A stretch of 64,000 nucleotides of DNA from Achromobacter insuavis (lineage in GTDB: Bacteria; Pseudomonadota; Gammaproteobacteria; Burkholderiales; Burkholderiaceae_B): assembly GCF_902859645.1 (NCBI RefSeq), contig NZ_CADIJR010000002.1:1-64000 (forward strand), written 5' to 3'. The notes beneath the pieces are model-generated. The model had not been told where the DNA came from. It was given only the letters and a program-made list of their open reading frames with translations, and did not search any database. Positions 19,690-28,567 of this stretch are shown one piece after another. Both the position numbers and the translations under genes were made by a program. Numbering within the stretch: the first letter of the stretch is position 1; every line of letters starts with the position of its first letter.

Positions 19690-20658
19690 ATGGCCGTATT
19701 CACCCCCGTATCCGATGACGACGCACGCGCCCTGCTGGCGCATTTCGACCTGGGCGAGTTCGTCTCGCTGCGCGGGATTACGGCCGGTATCGAGAACACC
19801 AACTACTTCCTGTACACCAGCCGCGGCGAGTACGTGCTGACGCTGTTCGAAGTGCTGACGCACGCCCAGCTGCCGTTCTACATCGAACTGATGTACCACC
19901 TGGCCAGCCGCGGCATCCCCGTGCCGCAACCGCAAACGCTGCGCGACGGCACCCGCCTGACCACGCTGCACGGCAAGCCCTGCGCCATCGTCTCGCGCCT
20001 GCCCGGCGGCTACGAACCCGCCCCGGGGGCCGCCCATTGCGCGCTGGCCGGCGCCACCCTGGCCCGCGCCCACCTGGCGGCGCGGGACTTCCCGATCCAG
20101 CAGCCCAACCTGCGCGGCCTGTCCTGGTGGACCGAGACCGCGCCCAAGGTCCTGCCCTTCCTCGAAGCCAGCCAGGCGCAGCTGCTGCAATCCGAACTGG
20201 CCGCCCAGCAGGCCGCGGCCGCCAGCCCCGCCTGGCAAACGCTGCCCGCCGGTCCGGCCCACTGCGACCTGTTCCGCGACAACGTGCTGTTCGCCGGCAC
20301 CTTCGAGGATCCGCTCATGGGCGGCATCATCGACTTCTACTTCGCCGGCTGCGACACCTGGCTGTTCGACGTCGCGGTCAGCGTCAACGACTGGTGCATC
20401 GAACGCGACACCGGTGAATTCGTCCCCGAACTGGTCGACTCCTGGCTCGACGCCTATGCCCGCGTGCGCCCGTTCACCGACGCCGAGCGCCAGGCCTGGC
20501 CGCTGATGCTGCGCGCGGCCGCCCTGCGCTTCTGGCTGTCGCGCCTGTACGACTTTTTCCTGCCGCGCCCGGCCCAGACGCTCAAGCCGCACGACCCCCG
20601 CCATTTCGAAAGAGTGTTGCAAGCGCGCCACCGCCCGGGCCTGCCGGTATTGCCGTAA
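19690..20658 (+). CDS. thrB: Homoserine kinase, APH-fold type
   Basis: Phosphorylates homoserine in threonine synthesis. The protein is 322 residues of the aminoglycoside-phosphotransferase-like ThrB found in betaproteobacteria, not the GHMP type. The catalytic loop is HCDLFRDNVLF and the metal site is IIDFYFAGCD. The start is the ATG at 19690 (MAVFTPVSDDD); an ATG at 19651 has no family support. Asd in the same window makes its precursor's precursor, but the genes are in separate units. Confidence 0.95.
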   Translation: MAVFTPVSDDDARALLAHFDLGEFVSLRGITAGIENTNYFLYTSRGEYVLTLFEVLTHAQLPFYIELMYHLASRGIPVPQPQTLRDGTRLTTLHGKPCAIVSRLPGGYEPAPGAAHCALAGATLARAHLAARDFPIQQPNLRGLSWWTETAPKVLPFLEASQAQLLQSELAAQQAAAASPAWQTLPAGPAHCDLFRDNVLFAGTFEDPLMGGIIDFYFAGCDTWLFDVAVSVNDWCIERDTGEFVPELVDSWLDAYARVRPFTDAERQAWPLMLRAAALRFWLSRLYDFFLPRPAQTLKPHDPRHFERVLQARHRPGLPVLP

Positions 20659-20723
20659 TCGTTACGCCCCCCATAATTGGGGGTAGCACGTCCCTTATTG
20701 AGAGATCACTCCCCAAGAGAGCC

Positions 20724-21527
20724 ATGCAAGCAGCATTCCTACCCGCGTCTTCCGGCTGGCAATGGGTCCGAGACGGCTTCCGTCTGTTCCGCAAGCAACC
20801 CCTGGCCATGTACACCTGGGCGCTGGTCAACAGTCTCCTGGTCATTTTCGCCTTCGCCGCACAGATCGTCGGCCCGATCCTGTTCATCGCGCTGATGCCG
20901 TCGATCACGTTGATGAGCCTGGCGGCCTGCAAGCATGTCGAGGCGGACCGGGTCATGCTGCCCTCCATGTGGGCCAAGCCACTCAAGCAGCCTGGGGTGT
21001 TCCGCAAACTGTTCCTGATGGGCCTGTTGTACGCGGCCGTCAGCCTGGCGGCCGGGCTCGCCACCTTCCTGCCGTTCTCGGCCGCGTTCAACGAAGGCAT
21101 GCGCATCGCGTCCATCGAGAACAGCATGGAACCCATCCTGATGGCCTTGCGCGCGCCGCTCATCATTTTCACGATTCTCTATATCGTGATCGCGGCGCTG
21201 TTCTGGTATGCGCCGGTGCTGGTCGCCTGGCATGGCTTGCGGCTGACGCAGGCGCTGTTCTTTTCCGGCATCGCCTGCTGGCGCAACAAGTGGGCGTTCC
21301 TGGTCTACGCCGCCACCTGGGTCCTGATCGCCCTGTTCCTGGACCTGTGCTCCGGGCTGCTGGTCGCTCTCGGCCTGTCGCCGCAATTGGCCAGCACGCT
21401 GCAGATCCCGTTCACGATCGCCGCGGCAGGCGTGTTCTATTGCAGCTTCTATCCGTCGTATACCTCCGTGTTCGGCATCAACAGCCCCAGCCCGAACCTC
21501 GACAACGGCCACGGCGCCCAGGCATAA
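20724..21527 (+). CDS. BPSS1780-type integral membrane protein
   Basis: A 267-residue protein with a short soluble N-terminus containing WQWVRDGFRLFRKQPLAMY and about six transmembrane segments. It matches the betaproteobacterial BPSS1780/DUF2189-like family of unknown function. It lies 65 bp after thrB, with a C5/G5 hairpin in the gap. Its whole length is covered on the other strand by the open frame of the DUF192 gene. Confidence 0.8.
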   Translation: MQAAFLPASSGWQWVRDGFRLFRKQPLAMYTWALVNSLLVIFAFAAQIVGPILFIALMPSITLMSLAACKHVEADRVMLPSMWAKPLKQPGVFRKLFLMGLLYAAVSLAAGLATFLPFSAAFNEGMRIASIENSMEPILMALRAPLIIFTILYIVIAALFWYAPVLVAWHGLRLTQALFFSGIACWRNKWAFLVYAATWVLIALFLDLCSGLLVALGLSPQLASTLQIPFTIAAAGVFYCSFYPSYTSVFGINSPSPNLDNGHGAQA

Positions 21528-21767
21528 CGCCACCCGGCAGGGCGCCAGCGCCCTGCACACCTTCACCACCCGCCGGTCGCGCGCCACGAACACCACGTCG
21601 ATGGCATGGCGCATGCCAAAGGTATGCACCGCCCGGCAAGGTGCCAGCAACAGGCCCGAACGCGGTCCCGGCGGCCGGCGTCCCAGCAATCCGCGCATCC
21701 GGCCCGGCCAGCTCCGGACCCGCAGCAGCCGCAATCGCGCCCGCGGCAAAGGCAGGCGGGCGCTCAC
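20739..21767 (-). CDS. DUF192-domain protein at the end of the tad operon (reading frame lacks a nearby stop)
   Basis: The GTG at 21767 overlaps the tadC stop as GTGA and is preceded by an AGGGGG ribosome-binding site, so translation is probably coupled to tadC. The first ~95 codons (21767 to about 21480) encode a recognisable DUF192 domain: RMRGLLGRR, GLLLAPCRAVHTFGMRHAID and VVFVARDRRVVKV. The family is usually 100-150 residues. Here no stop occurs and the frame stays open to 20739, antisense through the whole neighbouring membrane-protein gene, giving 342 codons. The extra part shows no domain and is probably not functional. Confidence 0.5.
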   Translation of the reverse strand: MSARLPLPRARLRLLRVRSWPGRMRGLLGRRPPGPRSGLLLAPCRAVHTFGMRHAIDVVFVARDRRVVKVCRALAPCRVALCLGAVAVVEVRAGAVDAEHGGIRRIEAAIEHACRGDRERDLQRAGQLRRQAESDQQPGAQVQEQGDQDPGGGVDQERPLVAPAGDAGKEQRLRQPQAMPGDQHRRIPEQRRDHDIENRENDERRAQGHQDGFHAVLDGRDAHAFVERGRERQEGGEPGRQADGRVQQAHQEQFAEHPRLLEWLGPHGGQHDPVRLDMLAGRQAHQRDRRHQRDEQDRADDLCGEGENDQETVDQRPGVHGQGLLAEQTEAVSDPLPAGRRG

Positions 21768-22507
21768 CAGCCCCCCTGCAGCAATCGCACGGCAATCGGA
21801 AACGCCAGCACGATGAAAGTGCATGGGAAGATGCAGCCGATCAACGGCAACAGCATCTTCACCGGCGCCTGCAACGCCAGCCGTTCGGCGCGCCACGCGC
21901 GTTCGCTGCGGCATAGCCTGCCCTGCTCCCGCAATACCGGCCCCAGGCTGATACCCAGGGCGTCCGCCTGGGCCAGGGCCGCGGTCCACTGACGCACCAG
22001 AGGACTGCCGCAACGATCCGCCAGGGCCTGCAGGGCGGCGGCCCTGGACAGGCCGGCCCGCATGTCCGCCAGCGCCTCGCCCAGAACGTCGCGCAACGGT
22101 CCGGGAGGGCCATTCGTGGCGGCCATTCGCAGGGCGCCATGCGTGCTCAGGCCAGCCTCGACGCACAAGGTCATCAGATCGAGGACGAACGGCAAGCCCT
22201 GTTCGATCCGCCGCCGACGTTTCCGTATCCGGCCTCGCAGCCATATTCCCGGCAAAGCGCCCGCCATCAGCGCGCCGACGACGCCCCACGCGACGTAGCC
22301 AGCGGCCCCTGAATCCGTCGGCGATGGCCCGGTCAACATGCCGCTGCCTCGCAACAACGACACGGCCAGGCCCGCGAGTGCGGTGCCCGCCATCGCGGCC
22401 AACAGACTCAGTATCACGATGCCCTCGCCGAGCATGGTCGCGGGCAACCCCGCCCTGGCGGCCGTCGCCGCAAGACGCATGCGCCAGGCTTGCGGATACA
22501 GCCCCAT
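21764..22507 (-). CDS. tadC: Tad pilus inner-membrane platform protein TadC
   Basis: One of two GspF-type platform proteins of the Tad pilus. The protein is 247 residues. Hydrophobic segments flank a T2SSF domain (about 105-230; LPFVLDLMTLCVEAGLST and PLVRQWTAALAQADALG), with a terminal membrane helix. It lies 12 bp after tadB and overlaps the DUF192 start by 4 bp. Confidence 0.88.
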   Translation of the reverse strand: MGLYPQAWRMRLAATAARAGLPATMLGEGIVILSLLAAMAGTALAGLAVSLLRGSGMLTGPSPTDSGAAGYVAWGVVGALMAGALPGIWLRGRIRKRRRRIEQGLPFVLDLMTLCVEAGLSTHGALRMAATNGPPGPLRDVLGEALADMRAGLSRAAALQALADRCGSPLVRQWTAALAQADALGISLGPVLREQGRLCRSERAWRAERLALQAPVKMLLPLIGCIFPCTFIVLAFPIAVRLLQGGW

Positions 22508-22519
22508 CGCCGTCCTCCC

Positions 22520-23383
22520 TCAGAAATCGATCCGGACGATGCGCCGGATCAGCAGGATGCCGGCGATTTCCAGCGTTGCCAGCAACGCCAGCACCATCCA
22601 GCCTTGCCTCGTATGCCACAGCAACGCCATGCCGTCCGGCTCCAGGCGGCTCAGCACCGCCAACAGCAACACCGGCAGCCCGCCAACGATCCAGGCCTGC
22701 ATGCGGCCCTGCGAGGTCAGGGCCTGCACCTTCGCCTGCCACTGCAGCCGCGCCCGCACCGCCCGCGCGATGCCGTCGAGCGCCTCGGCCAGACCGCCGC
22801 CCGATTGCGCGGCGACACGCATCGCCACCACCACGAGCGTGGTCGAGTCGGCCGCCATCCGCGTGTTCAGATGCTCCAGCGCCTCGTCCCAGGGCACCCC
22901 CAGCCGCTGCTCGCGCAGCACCAGTTCAAATTCCTGCGCCAGCGGCGAATCGCCCTGCGCCACCACCTGCCGCAGCGCGGGCGTCAGGGCGATGCCCGCG
23001 CGCAGGGCTGACGCCAGCATCAGCAAGGCCATCGGCAGCTGGCGCTCGAAGCGCCGGATGCGCCGTCGCCGCCAGGCGTTCATCAGCACGCGTGGCGTCC
23101 GCAGAGCCAAGGCGACCGCCAGTACCGCGCCAGCGGCGCTGGATGTGGCGATAAAGGCCAACGCCGCCGCGAGGACCGACAGCGCCATCGGCCCCGCCCA
23201 CAGCCATGCCGGATCGACAAACAGGAACAACTCTCCGAGGCGCCCCTCCGCCTCGTGCGTGTAATGCTCGCGGTAGCGCCGCAGCGCGGGCGCGAGCCAG
23301 CTTTGCGCGCCCCAGGCCAATGCCGTGACGCACACCGTGGCGGCAAGCGCGGCGAGCCAGATCACGCCGGTCTCGCCGCGCAA
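22520..23383 (-). CDS. tadB: Tad pilus inner-membrane platform protein TadB
   Basis: Second GspF-type platform component, 287 residues. It has N-terminal membrane helices, a T2SSF domain at about 115-240 (QLPMALLMLASALRAGI, VVVAMRVAAQSGGGLAEAL), and C-terminal helices. The start at 23383 overlaps the 3' end of the ATPase gene by 22 bp. Confidence 0.88.
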   Translation of the reverse strand: MRGETGVIWLAALAATVCVTALAWGAQSWLAPALRRYREHYTHEAEGRLGELFLFVDPAWLWAGPMALSVLAAALAFIATSSAAGAVLAVALALRTPRVLMNAWRRRRIRRFERQLPMALLMLASALRAGIALTPALRQVVAQGDSPLAQEFELVLREQRLGVPWDEALEHLNTRMAADSTTLVVVAMRVAAQSGGGLAEALDGIARAVRARLQWQAKVQALTSQGRMQAWIVGGLPVLLLAVLSRLEPDGMALLWHTRQGWMVLALLATLEIAGILLIRRIVRIDF

Positions 23384-25017
23384 CCGGCGCCCGCGGCCAC
23401 GTGATCAACGGCGAACCAGGACACATCCAGGCCCTGGCCCGCCTCCTGCCATGCCTGCGCGAAGCTGGGCACGACGCCGCACCCGGCGAATCCGCCATGG
23501 CGCTCATGCCGGAACAGCTCCTGCAGCTGGATGCGCCCGCTCTCCATGCCGGTGACTTCCGCGACGGACGCCACCACGCGCCGCCCGTCGGACAATCGCG
23601 CCTGCTGCACGATGATGTCGATACTGGCCGCGATGTGCTCGCGCACGACGGCCAGCGGCAGGTCCAGCCCCGCCATCAGCACCATCGACTCCAGGCGCGC
23701 CAGCGCATCCCTGGTGGAGTTGGCGTGCAACGTGGTCAATGAGCCTTCGTGCCCGGTATTCATGGCCGTCAACATGTCGAAGGCCTCGGCGCCGCGGCAT
23801 TCCCCCACCACGATCCGGTCCGGCCGCATGCGCAGCGCATTGCGCACCAATTCGCGGATATCGATCCGCCCGCGCCCCTCCTGGTTGGACGGCCTGGCCT
23901 CGAGCGACACCAGATGCTCGTGGCTCAACCGTAGTTCCGCCGCATCCTCGATGGTGACGATGCGCTCGCCTTCCGGGATTTCGTTGGACAGGACGTTCAG
24001 CAACGTGGTCTTGCCCGTCCCCGTGCCGCCCGAGATCACCAGGTTCTTGCGCAGGCGCACGCATCGGGTCAGGAACCGCGCCATGGCATCGCTGAGCACG
24101 CCCGTCGCCAATAGATCCGGCATCCCGGGCCGGCGCGTCGGAAATTTGCGGATGGTCAGGCTCGCGCCTTTCAACGCGATCGGGGGAATGATGGCGTGCA
24201 CCCGGGAACCGTCGGGCAGCCGCGCGTCCACCATGGGCGAGCTTTCATCGATGCGGCGTCCCAGCGGGGTGACGATGCGCTCGATGACCCGGCGCACCGA
24301 CTGTTCACCGGTGAAGGCGCCGGCATGGCGCCACAGCCGGCCGTCGCGCTCGACGTAGATTTCGTCATGCCGGTTGACCATGATCTCGCTGACGTCCGCC
24401 GCCGCCAGCAACGGTTCCAACGGCCCCAGCCCGACCGCTTCGTCCAGCACCTCGCGGCACAGGGCCTCCCGGTCGACGGCCAGCGGTAAGCCAGCATCGT
24501 CGGCCACGATCAGCGACAACAGGCGCGCGGCCTCGGCGCGCAGCATCGCGTCGCTCATGCCCGCCACGTCGCGCCGGCGCAGGTCCAGCGCGCCCAGCAG
24601 CGCGGCATGCAGCCGGCGACGCCATTGCAGGGAGGGCAACGACGAGACAGGCTGCGGGGTCGCCGCCACCTCCTGCACGGGAAACGACGGTGGCGCGGCC
24701 GGCAGCGCCGCGTTGCTCCCGCCGTCCCGCCGCGCGGGCGCCACCTTCAGGCGGCAGGGACCGATCAGGATCTCGTCATCCGGCCCCACCGGCACATGGC
24801 GCGCCACCCGCAAGCCGTTGACAAAGGTGCCGCCAAGCGCGCCGAGGTCCTCGAGCACGATCGCCGACGCCTCGCGCCGCAGCCGCGCATGCTGGCGGCC
24901 CACGCGCCAATTGGCGATACGCAGGTCGCAATGGACGCCGCGGCCGATCAACACCGGCATCGCAGCCACAATGGTCCGCACGGCGGCATCTTCAAGGGTC
25001 ATCTGGATTTCAAGCAT
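23362..25017 (-). CDS. tadA: FHA-domain fused CpaF/TadA secretion ATPase
   Basis: Hexameric ATPase that powers Tad pilus assembly, 551 residues, about 100 longer than typical CpaF because of an N-terminal FHA domain. FHA marks are IGRG at 24-27, VGRQHARLR at 39-47 and GTFVNGLRV at 63-71. A proline/alanine linker follows to about 125, then the CpaF core with Walker A GGTGTGKTT (330-338), the Asp/His boxes, and GECRGAEAFDML. FHA domains bind phosphothreonine, so control by Ser/Thr phosphorylation is an inference. No TadZ/CpaE gene is present, and the FHA part might replace its localising role. Confidence 0.9.
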   Translation of the reverse strand: MLEIQMTLEDAAVRTIVAAMPVLIGRGVHCDLRIANWRVGRQHARLRREASAIVLEDLGALGGTFVNGLRVARHVPVGPDDEILIGPCRLKVAPARRDGGSNAALPAAPPSFPVQEVAATPQPVSSLPSLQWRRRLHAALLGALDLRRRDVAGMSDAMLRAEAARLLSLIVADDAGLPLAVDREALCREVLDEAVGLGPLEPLLAAADVSEIMVNRHDEIYVERDGRLWRHAGAFTGEQSVRRVIERIVTPLGRRIDESSPMVDARLPDGSRVHAIIPPIALKGASLTIRKFPTRRPGMPDLLATGVLSDAMARFLTRCVRLRKNLVISGGTGTGKTTLLNVLSNEIPEGERIVTIEDAAELRLSHEHLVSLEARPSNQEGRGRIDIRELVRNALRMRPDRIVVGECRGAEAFDMLTAMNTGHEGSLTTLHANSTRDALARLESMVLMAGLDLPLAVVREHIAASIDIIVQQARLSDGRRVVASVAEVTGMESGRIQLQELFRHERHGGFAGCGVVPSFAQAWQEAGQGLDVSWFAVDHVAAGAGCAARPA

Positions 25018-25021
25018 GGCG

Positions 25022-26383
25022 CTACTCCTGGTTGGCCGGCGCCGACGCCGACCTGTCGTTGTCCCATTGCGAACCCGCCCCGGCGCGGGTGCTCCAACCC
25101 GCGTCCATGAGTGAAGAGGTTCCCAACCGGGACGGTTGCGGAAATGCGGCGTCGACCACGGCGCGCGCGCGCCGCACCCGATCCGCCATCGCGGACTCGT
25201 TACGCGACACGATCCGCGGGGTCACGAAGATGGCCAGCTCGGTCTCACGCAGCTGGTAGCGCCGCGACGAGAACAGCGCGCCGAGAATGGGGATGTCTTT
25301 CAAGCCGGGAATGCCGCTGGCATCGTCGGCGCGCTCGCGCGACAGGAAGCCGCCGATGACCAGCGTGTCACCGGAGCGCACGTTGAATTCGGTGGATGCC
25401 CGGCGCGTGCGCAGCGCCGGCCCGCCGGCCGCTGTCAGCGCCATGTCGACGGAACTGGCCTCGACCTCGATCAGCGAGCGGATGACGCCGTTGCGATCGA
25501 TGCGCGGCGTGATCCGCAGCGATACGCCGTAGGGCTTGAACAGCGTCGTGGGATTGCCGCGCGAATCGGTCGAGACATAGGGCACTTCTCCGCCAGCCAG
25601 GAACGTCGCGCTGGCGCCGCTGCGGGCCAGCAATTGCGGCTGCGCCAGCATGACGGCCTCGCCGCTCTGGGCCAGCGCCGCAATGCGGGCGGACAACAGG
25701 GCATTGACGCCGAAATAGCCGGCGGCGGACGACAGCGCCCCCGGCGCATCGACCCCCTGTTCACCCGGCCGCGCGATGCGGCCAAGCGACCCGGCATCCC
25801 ATGCCAGCGCCGCATTGAGGCCGCCCTGCGTCATGCCATCCCACCGCACCCCGATCTCGCGCAACCTCGACGAGGGGATTTCCACCACCTGCACATCCAG
25901 CAGCACCATGCTGTCCCAGCCCACCTGGCCCGTGAAATCGACGACCTCGGGATAACGTTGCGCCAGCGCGGCGATCCGGTCGCGGTCGTCATCGGACAGG
26001 TCATCGCCCTCGATCACGATGCGTCCGCCCACCGCCGAACTGCGCGCCCCGGGAATGCGCGCCAGCAAGGATTCGATTTCCGCCCGCAACCGCGGGGCGC
26101 CCGCCGGCGCCACTTCGACCGAGTAGGTCCTGACGCCGCCGTCGGCCCACACCTGCACCGACGACATGCCTTCGGCGCGCGCGAAGACCACGACCTCGCG
26201 GCCCTCGGTGGCGACGGCGCTGAGCACCTCGCCGTTGCCGATGGCCACCTGCGTCACGCCCGGCGCCGCCAACACGCGGCTCTCTCCGACCTGCATGTCG
26301 AGCGTCTGCCCCGCGGACCATGCGGGTAACGCGGCTGCCCCCAGGCACATTGCGGACCACGCCGCGATCATTCCGATGTTCAT
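25022..26383 (-). CDS. rcpA: Tad secretin RcpA/CpaC
   Basis: Outer-membrane secretin channel for the Tad pilus, 453 residues. It has a signal peptide (to about residue 24), a pilus-assembly N-domain (MQVGESRVLAAPGVTQVAIG), a BON-like segment and a C-terminal secretin domain (VMLAQPQLLARSG, GEVPYV, ITPRID, IPGLKDIPILGALF). Its start overlaps the preceding gene by 4 bp (ATGA). The last ~45 residues are low complexity. Confidence 0.9.
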   Translation of the reverse strand: MNIGMIAAWSAMCLGAAALPAWSAGQTLDMQVGESRVLAAPGVTQVAIGNGEVLSAVATEGREVVVFARAEGMSSVQVWADGGVRTYSVEVAPAGAPRLRAEIESLLARIPGARSSAVGGRIVIEGDDLSDDDRDRIAALAQRYPEVVDFTGQVGWDSMVLLDVQVVEIPSSRLREIGVRWDGMTQGGLNAALAWDAGSLGRIARPGEQGVDAPGALSSAAGYFGVNALLSARIAALAQSGEAVMLAQPQLLARSGASATFLAGGEVPYVSTDSRGNPTTLFKPYGVSLRITPRIDRNGVIRSLIEVEASSVDMALTAAGGPALRTRRASTEFNVRSGDTLVIGGFLSRERADDASGIPGLKDIPILGALFSSRRYQLRETELAIFVTPRIVSRNESAMADRVRRARAVVDAAFPQPSRLGTSSLMDAGWSTRAGAGSQWDNDRSASAPANQE

Positions 26384-27198
26384 GGAAACTCCGATTCAGG
26401 ATCCGTCGGGGGCAGACTCGATGCCTGCGCCTGATCACCCAGCCGGTCGCCGTACAGGATGACCACCCGCGGCGCGGGCCGGGACTGGCGATCGCCATTC
26501 AGCAACGACATCAATTCAGCGGGCGCCAGGGCAGCGCTATCCGAGACGTCTGCAGCATCACGCAACACGGCGGTCAACGCGCCTGCCCGCCTGGCCATGA
26601 GATAGCTGGTGATCTGATCCACCGATGCCGCCAATGTGATCGGAAGGAGCCCATCGGCCGCGGTCAGCACCCGCACGCCTCGCAACACGGGCACAACAGC
26701 GTCCTGGCCATGACGCGGCAGCGTCAGATAGACATCAATGGCATCTCCCACCCGCAACGCCGCGGCCAGGCTCCCAAGGTCGGCGGCCGGCACCACGAAG
26801 GCGCGCTGTCCCGCCTCGAGCCGCGACGCCAACGACGGCTTGGCCATGGGATCAGCGGCCGCGAGGCAGGCATTGAGCACCAGTTCGCCGCCAGGCAGCG
26901 CCGCCGCCAGTCGCATGCCCAACACACTGTCGACGGCCCCCGGCTCGAGACTGCTCGCCGGCGCCCATTGCGCGGGCACGTCGCGCACCGCCAAATGTCG
27001 GTCTTCCAGCACCGTACCGGCCGCCAGGTCGTGAGCGGCGACCAGACGGCTGACCAGCGGCACACGCCCCTCGGCTTCCAGGGTCTCGACACGCTGCCGC
27101 ACATGCTCACGCACCGCCCATGCGGACAACAGGCCGGCCGCCAGAGCCAGCAGGAAGACGGCAATCTGCCGTGGGCCGGGGACGAGCCTGCGCGTCAT
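26380..27198 (-). CDS. rcpC: Tad assembly protein RcpC/CpaB
   Basis: Periplasmic, membrane-anchored protein of 272 residues with one N-terminal transmembrane helix (about 11-30), a SAF domain (VAAHDLAAGTVLEDRHLAVRDVP) and an RcpC-type domain. Start chosen at the ATG at 27198, which overlaps the upstream stop as ATGA; a longer open frame to 27282 adds residues unlike the family. RcpC is thought to stabilise the secretin and contact peptidoglycan. Confidence 0.85.
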   Translation of the reverse strand: MTRRLVPGPRQIAVFLLALAAGLLSAWAVREHVRQRVETLEAEGRVPLVSRLVAAHDLAAGTVLEDRHLAVRDVPAQWAPASSLEPGAVDSVLGMRLAAALPGGELVLNACLAAADPMAKPSLASRLEAGQRAFVVPAADLGSLAAALRVGDAIDVYLTLPRHGQDAVVPVLRGVRVLTAADGLLPITLAASVDQITSYLMARRAGALTAVLRDAADVSDSAALAPAELMSLLNGDRQSRPAPRVVILYGDRLGDQAQASSLPPTDPESEFP

Positions 27199-27968
27199 GG
27201 CGTCCACCGCCGGATCCACAGGCCACTGCCGGCATCGAGCGGCGTCAACATCCATTGCAGGCGCTCGTCGCGCCGCCGCCATGATTGCCAGGCCACGGCC
27301 CGATCACTGTCGAGATCCCGCCAACCCGCGCGCAGCAATCCTTGCCGCAGCAACGGCGCCAACCGCGACGGCGCAAGAAGATGCCACCAGATCGACTCGG
27401 CCACGGTCCCGCTTGCCTGCTCGACCGCGAAGTCCAGCATCAGCCGCGCATCGGCCGGCAACCAGGCGGACATGTCGGTAACGGCTTTGGCCGCAGGCGT
27501 GATCGACGACACGCTGCCGACGCTACGGCCGCCCCCGGGGCTGGCCATGCGCGCCACCCACAAGGCATCGCCAACCCAACCGGACAGGATCGCCTGCCCC
27601 GGCAATATCTGGAGATCGCTGAACGCGGACTGCTGGCGCGACAGAACCCGGATCAGTTCCGGCACATCGACGGGCGCATCGAACATCAATGCCTGCATCG
27701 CGGCGCCATTCAGCCACATGCGATCCGCCAAGGGTTCGACCCGAGAGCCGGGAGGAAACCGCAATCCGGCCGGAGATACCGGGCTCGACGATGCGCGGGA
27801 GGCCTGCGTGGCAGCTCCAGCCAAGGCCGCCGGCCAGGCCAGCGCCACCCACACGGTCAATGCCGAAGCGGCCAGCACGCGCGATGCAGAGCCCCGCTGC
27901 GCCGCGCGCGGCTGTCCGTGGACTGAGGGGCTCTGCCGCAGCCCGCCGAAGAATGACCGCGCATTCAT
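27195..27968 (-). CDS. Secreted protein of unknown function in the tad operon
   Basis: A 257-residue protein, not recognised. The start is the ATG at 27968 with GGGAGGG 5 bp upstream. A hydrophobic signal or anchor sequence lies at about 30-53 (VLAASALTVWVALAWPAAL). The remainder is soluble, with Trp-rich C-terminal motifs (WQSWRRRDERLQW, GLWIRRW). Both ends overlap neighbours by 4 bp (ATGA), so it is an integral part of the operon, between tadE-like and rcpC. A role as periplasmic pilotin or RcpB-like factor is a guess from position only. Confidence 0.7.
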   Translation of the reverse strand: MNARSFFGGLRQSPSVHGQPRAAQRGSASRVLAASALTVWVALAWPAALAGAATQASRASSSPVSPAGLRFPPGSRVEPLADRMWLNGAAMQALMFDAPVDVPELIRVLSRQQSAFSDLQILPGQAILSGWVGDALWVARMASPGGGRSVGSVSSITPAAKAVTDMSAWLPADARLMLDFAVEQASGTVAESIWWHLLAPSRLAPLLRQGLLRAGWRDLDSDRAVAWQSWRRRDERLQWMLTPLDAGSGLWIRRWTP

Positions 27969-28567
27969 CGCGCCGCCCTCCCGTTTCGCGCCAATCCTTG
28001 CTCTGGCGCCACGTCGGCCCATGAAGACAACCAGTCCTGAGAAAGCGCCGGCCGATTCCAGGGTCTATCCGCGACCATCACTCGACCGCTGATCTCGCGC
28101 GCCAGCGACAAGGAACGTTGCGCCGTTTGCGCCCAGGAAATCGCCGCCGCCCCGATACGGCGGCTCACATCCTCATCGCCATCCGCGTTGCCGGCGCCGG
28201 CCGCGACGCAGGTACGCCGCTCGATACGCAATGCCCCCCAAGGTCCGGCGCCCGCCACCTCGGCATGCGCCGTGACCGACACCTGACGGACATCGGCGCC
28301 CAGCCACTCCGCCAGCCGGGGCGCCAGGCGAGAGTCCTCCGCATCGACGGACGACCGAGCCAACACCAGCGCGCCAGATCGTGCGGGGATGCCCCCACCC
28401 GCAGCAGCGACCATCGCGGCCGAGCGGCTGGCCACGCCGGCCGCCTGCGCGATGAACAGCAACTGGCCCAGCCACGCCACAGCCATGCAGGACAAGATCA
28501 ACAAGGGCAATAGCACCAACGCCTCGACCAGCGCCTGGCCGCGTTGCCATGCACGGAGGATGCTCAT
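27965..28567 (-). CDS. tadE: TadE-like pseudopilin
   Basis: A 200-residue protein with an N-terminal class III signal region QRGQALVEALVLLPLLIL, typical of TadE/TadF minor pseudopilins. The Gln-Ala-Leu-Val-Glu positions the conserved glutamate five residues into the mature protein. Start chosen at the ATG at 28567, which overlaps the previous stop as ATGA; the open frame continues far upstream but without family similarity. Confidence 0.82.
   Translation of the reverse strand: MSILRAWQRGQALVEALVLLPLLILSCMAVAWLGQLLFIAQAAGVASRSAAMVAAAGGGIPARSGALVLARSSVDAEDSRLAPRLAEWLGADVRQVSVTAHAEVAGAGPWGALRIERRTCVAAGAGNADGDEDVSRRIGAAAISWAQTAQRSLSLAREISGRVMVADRPWNRPALSQDWLSSWADVAPEQGLARNGRAAR

Noticed and set aside
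20739-22742. Single 667-codon minus-strand gene
   Set aside because: Its upstream third is a shadow of tadB/tadC. Only the DUF192 part beginning at the GTG at 21767 has family support.
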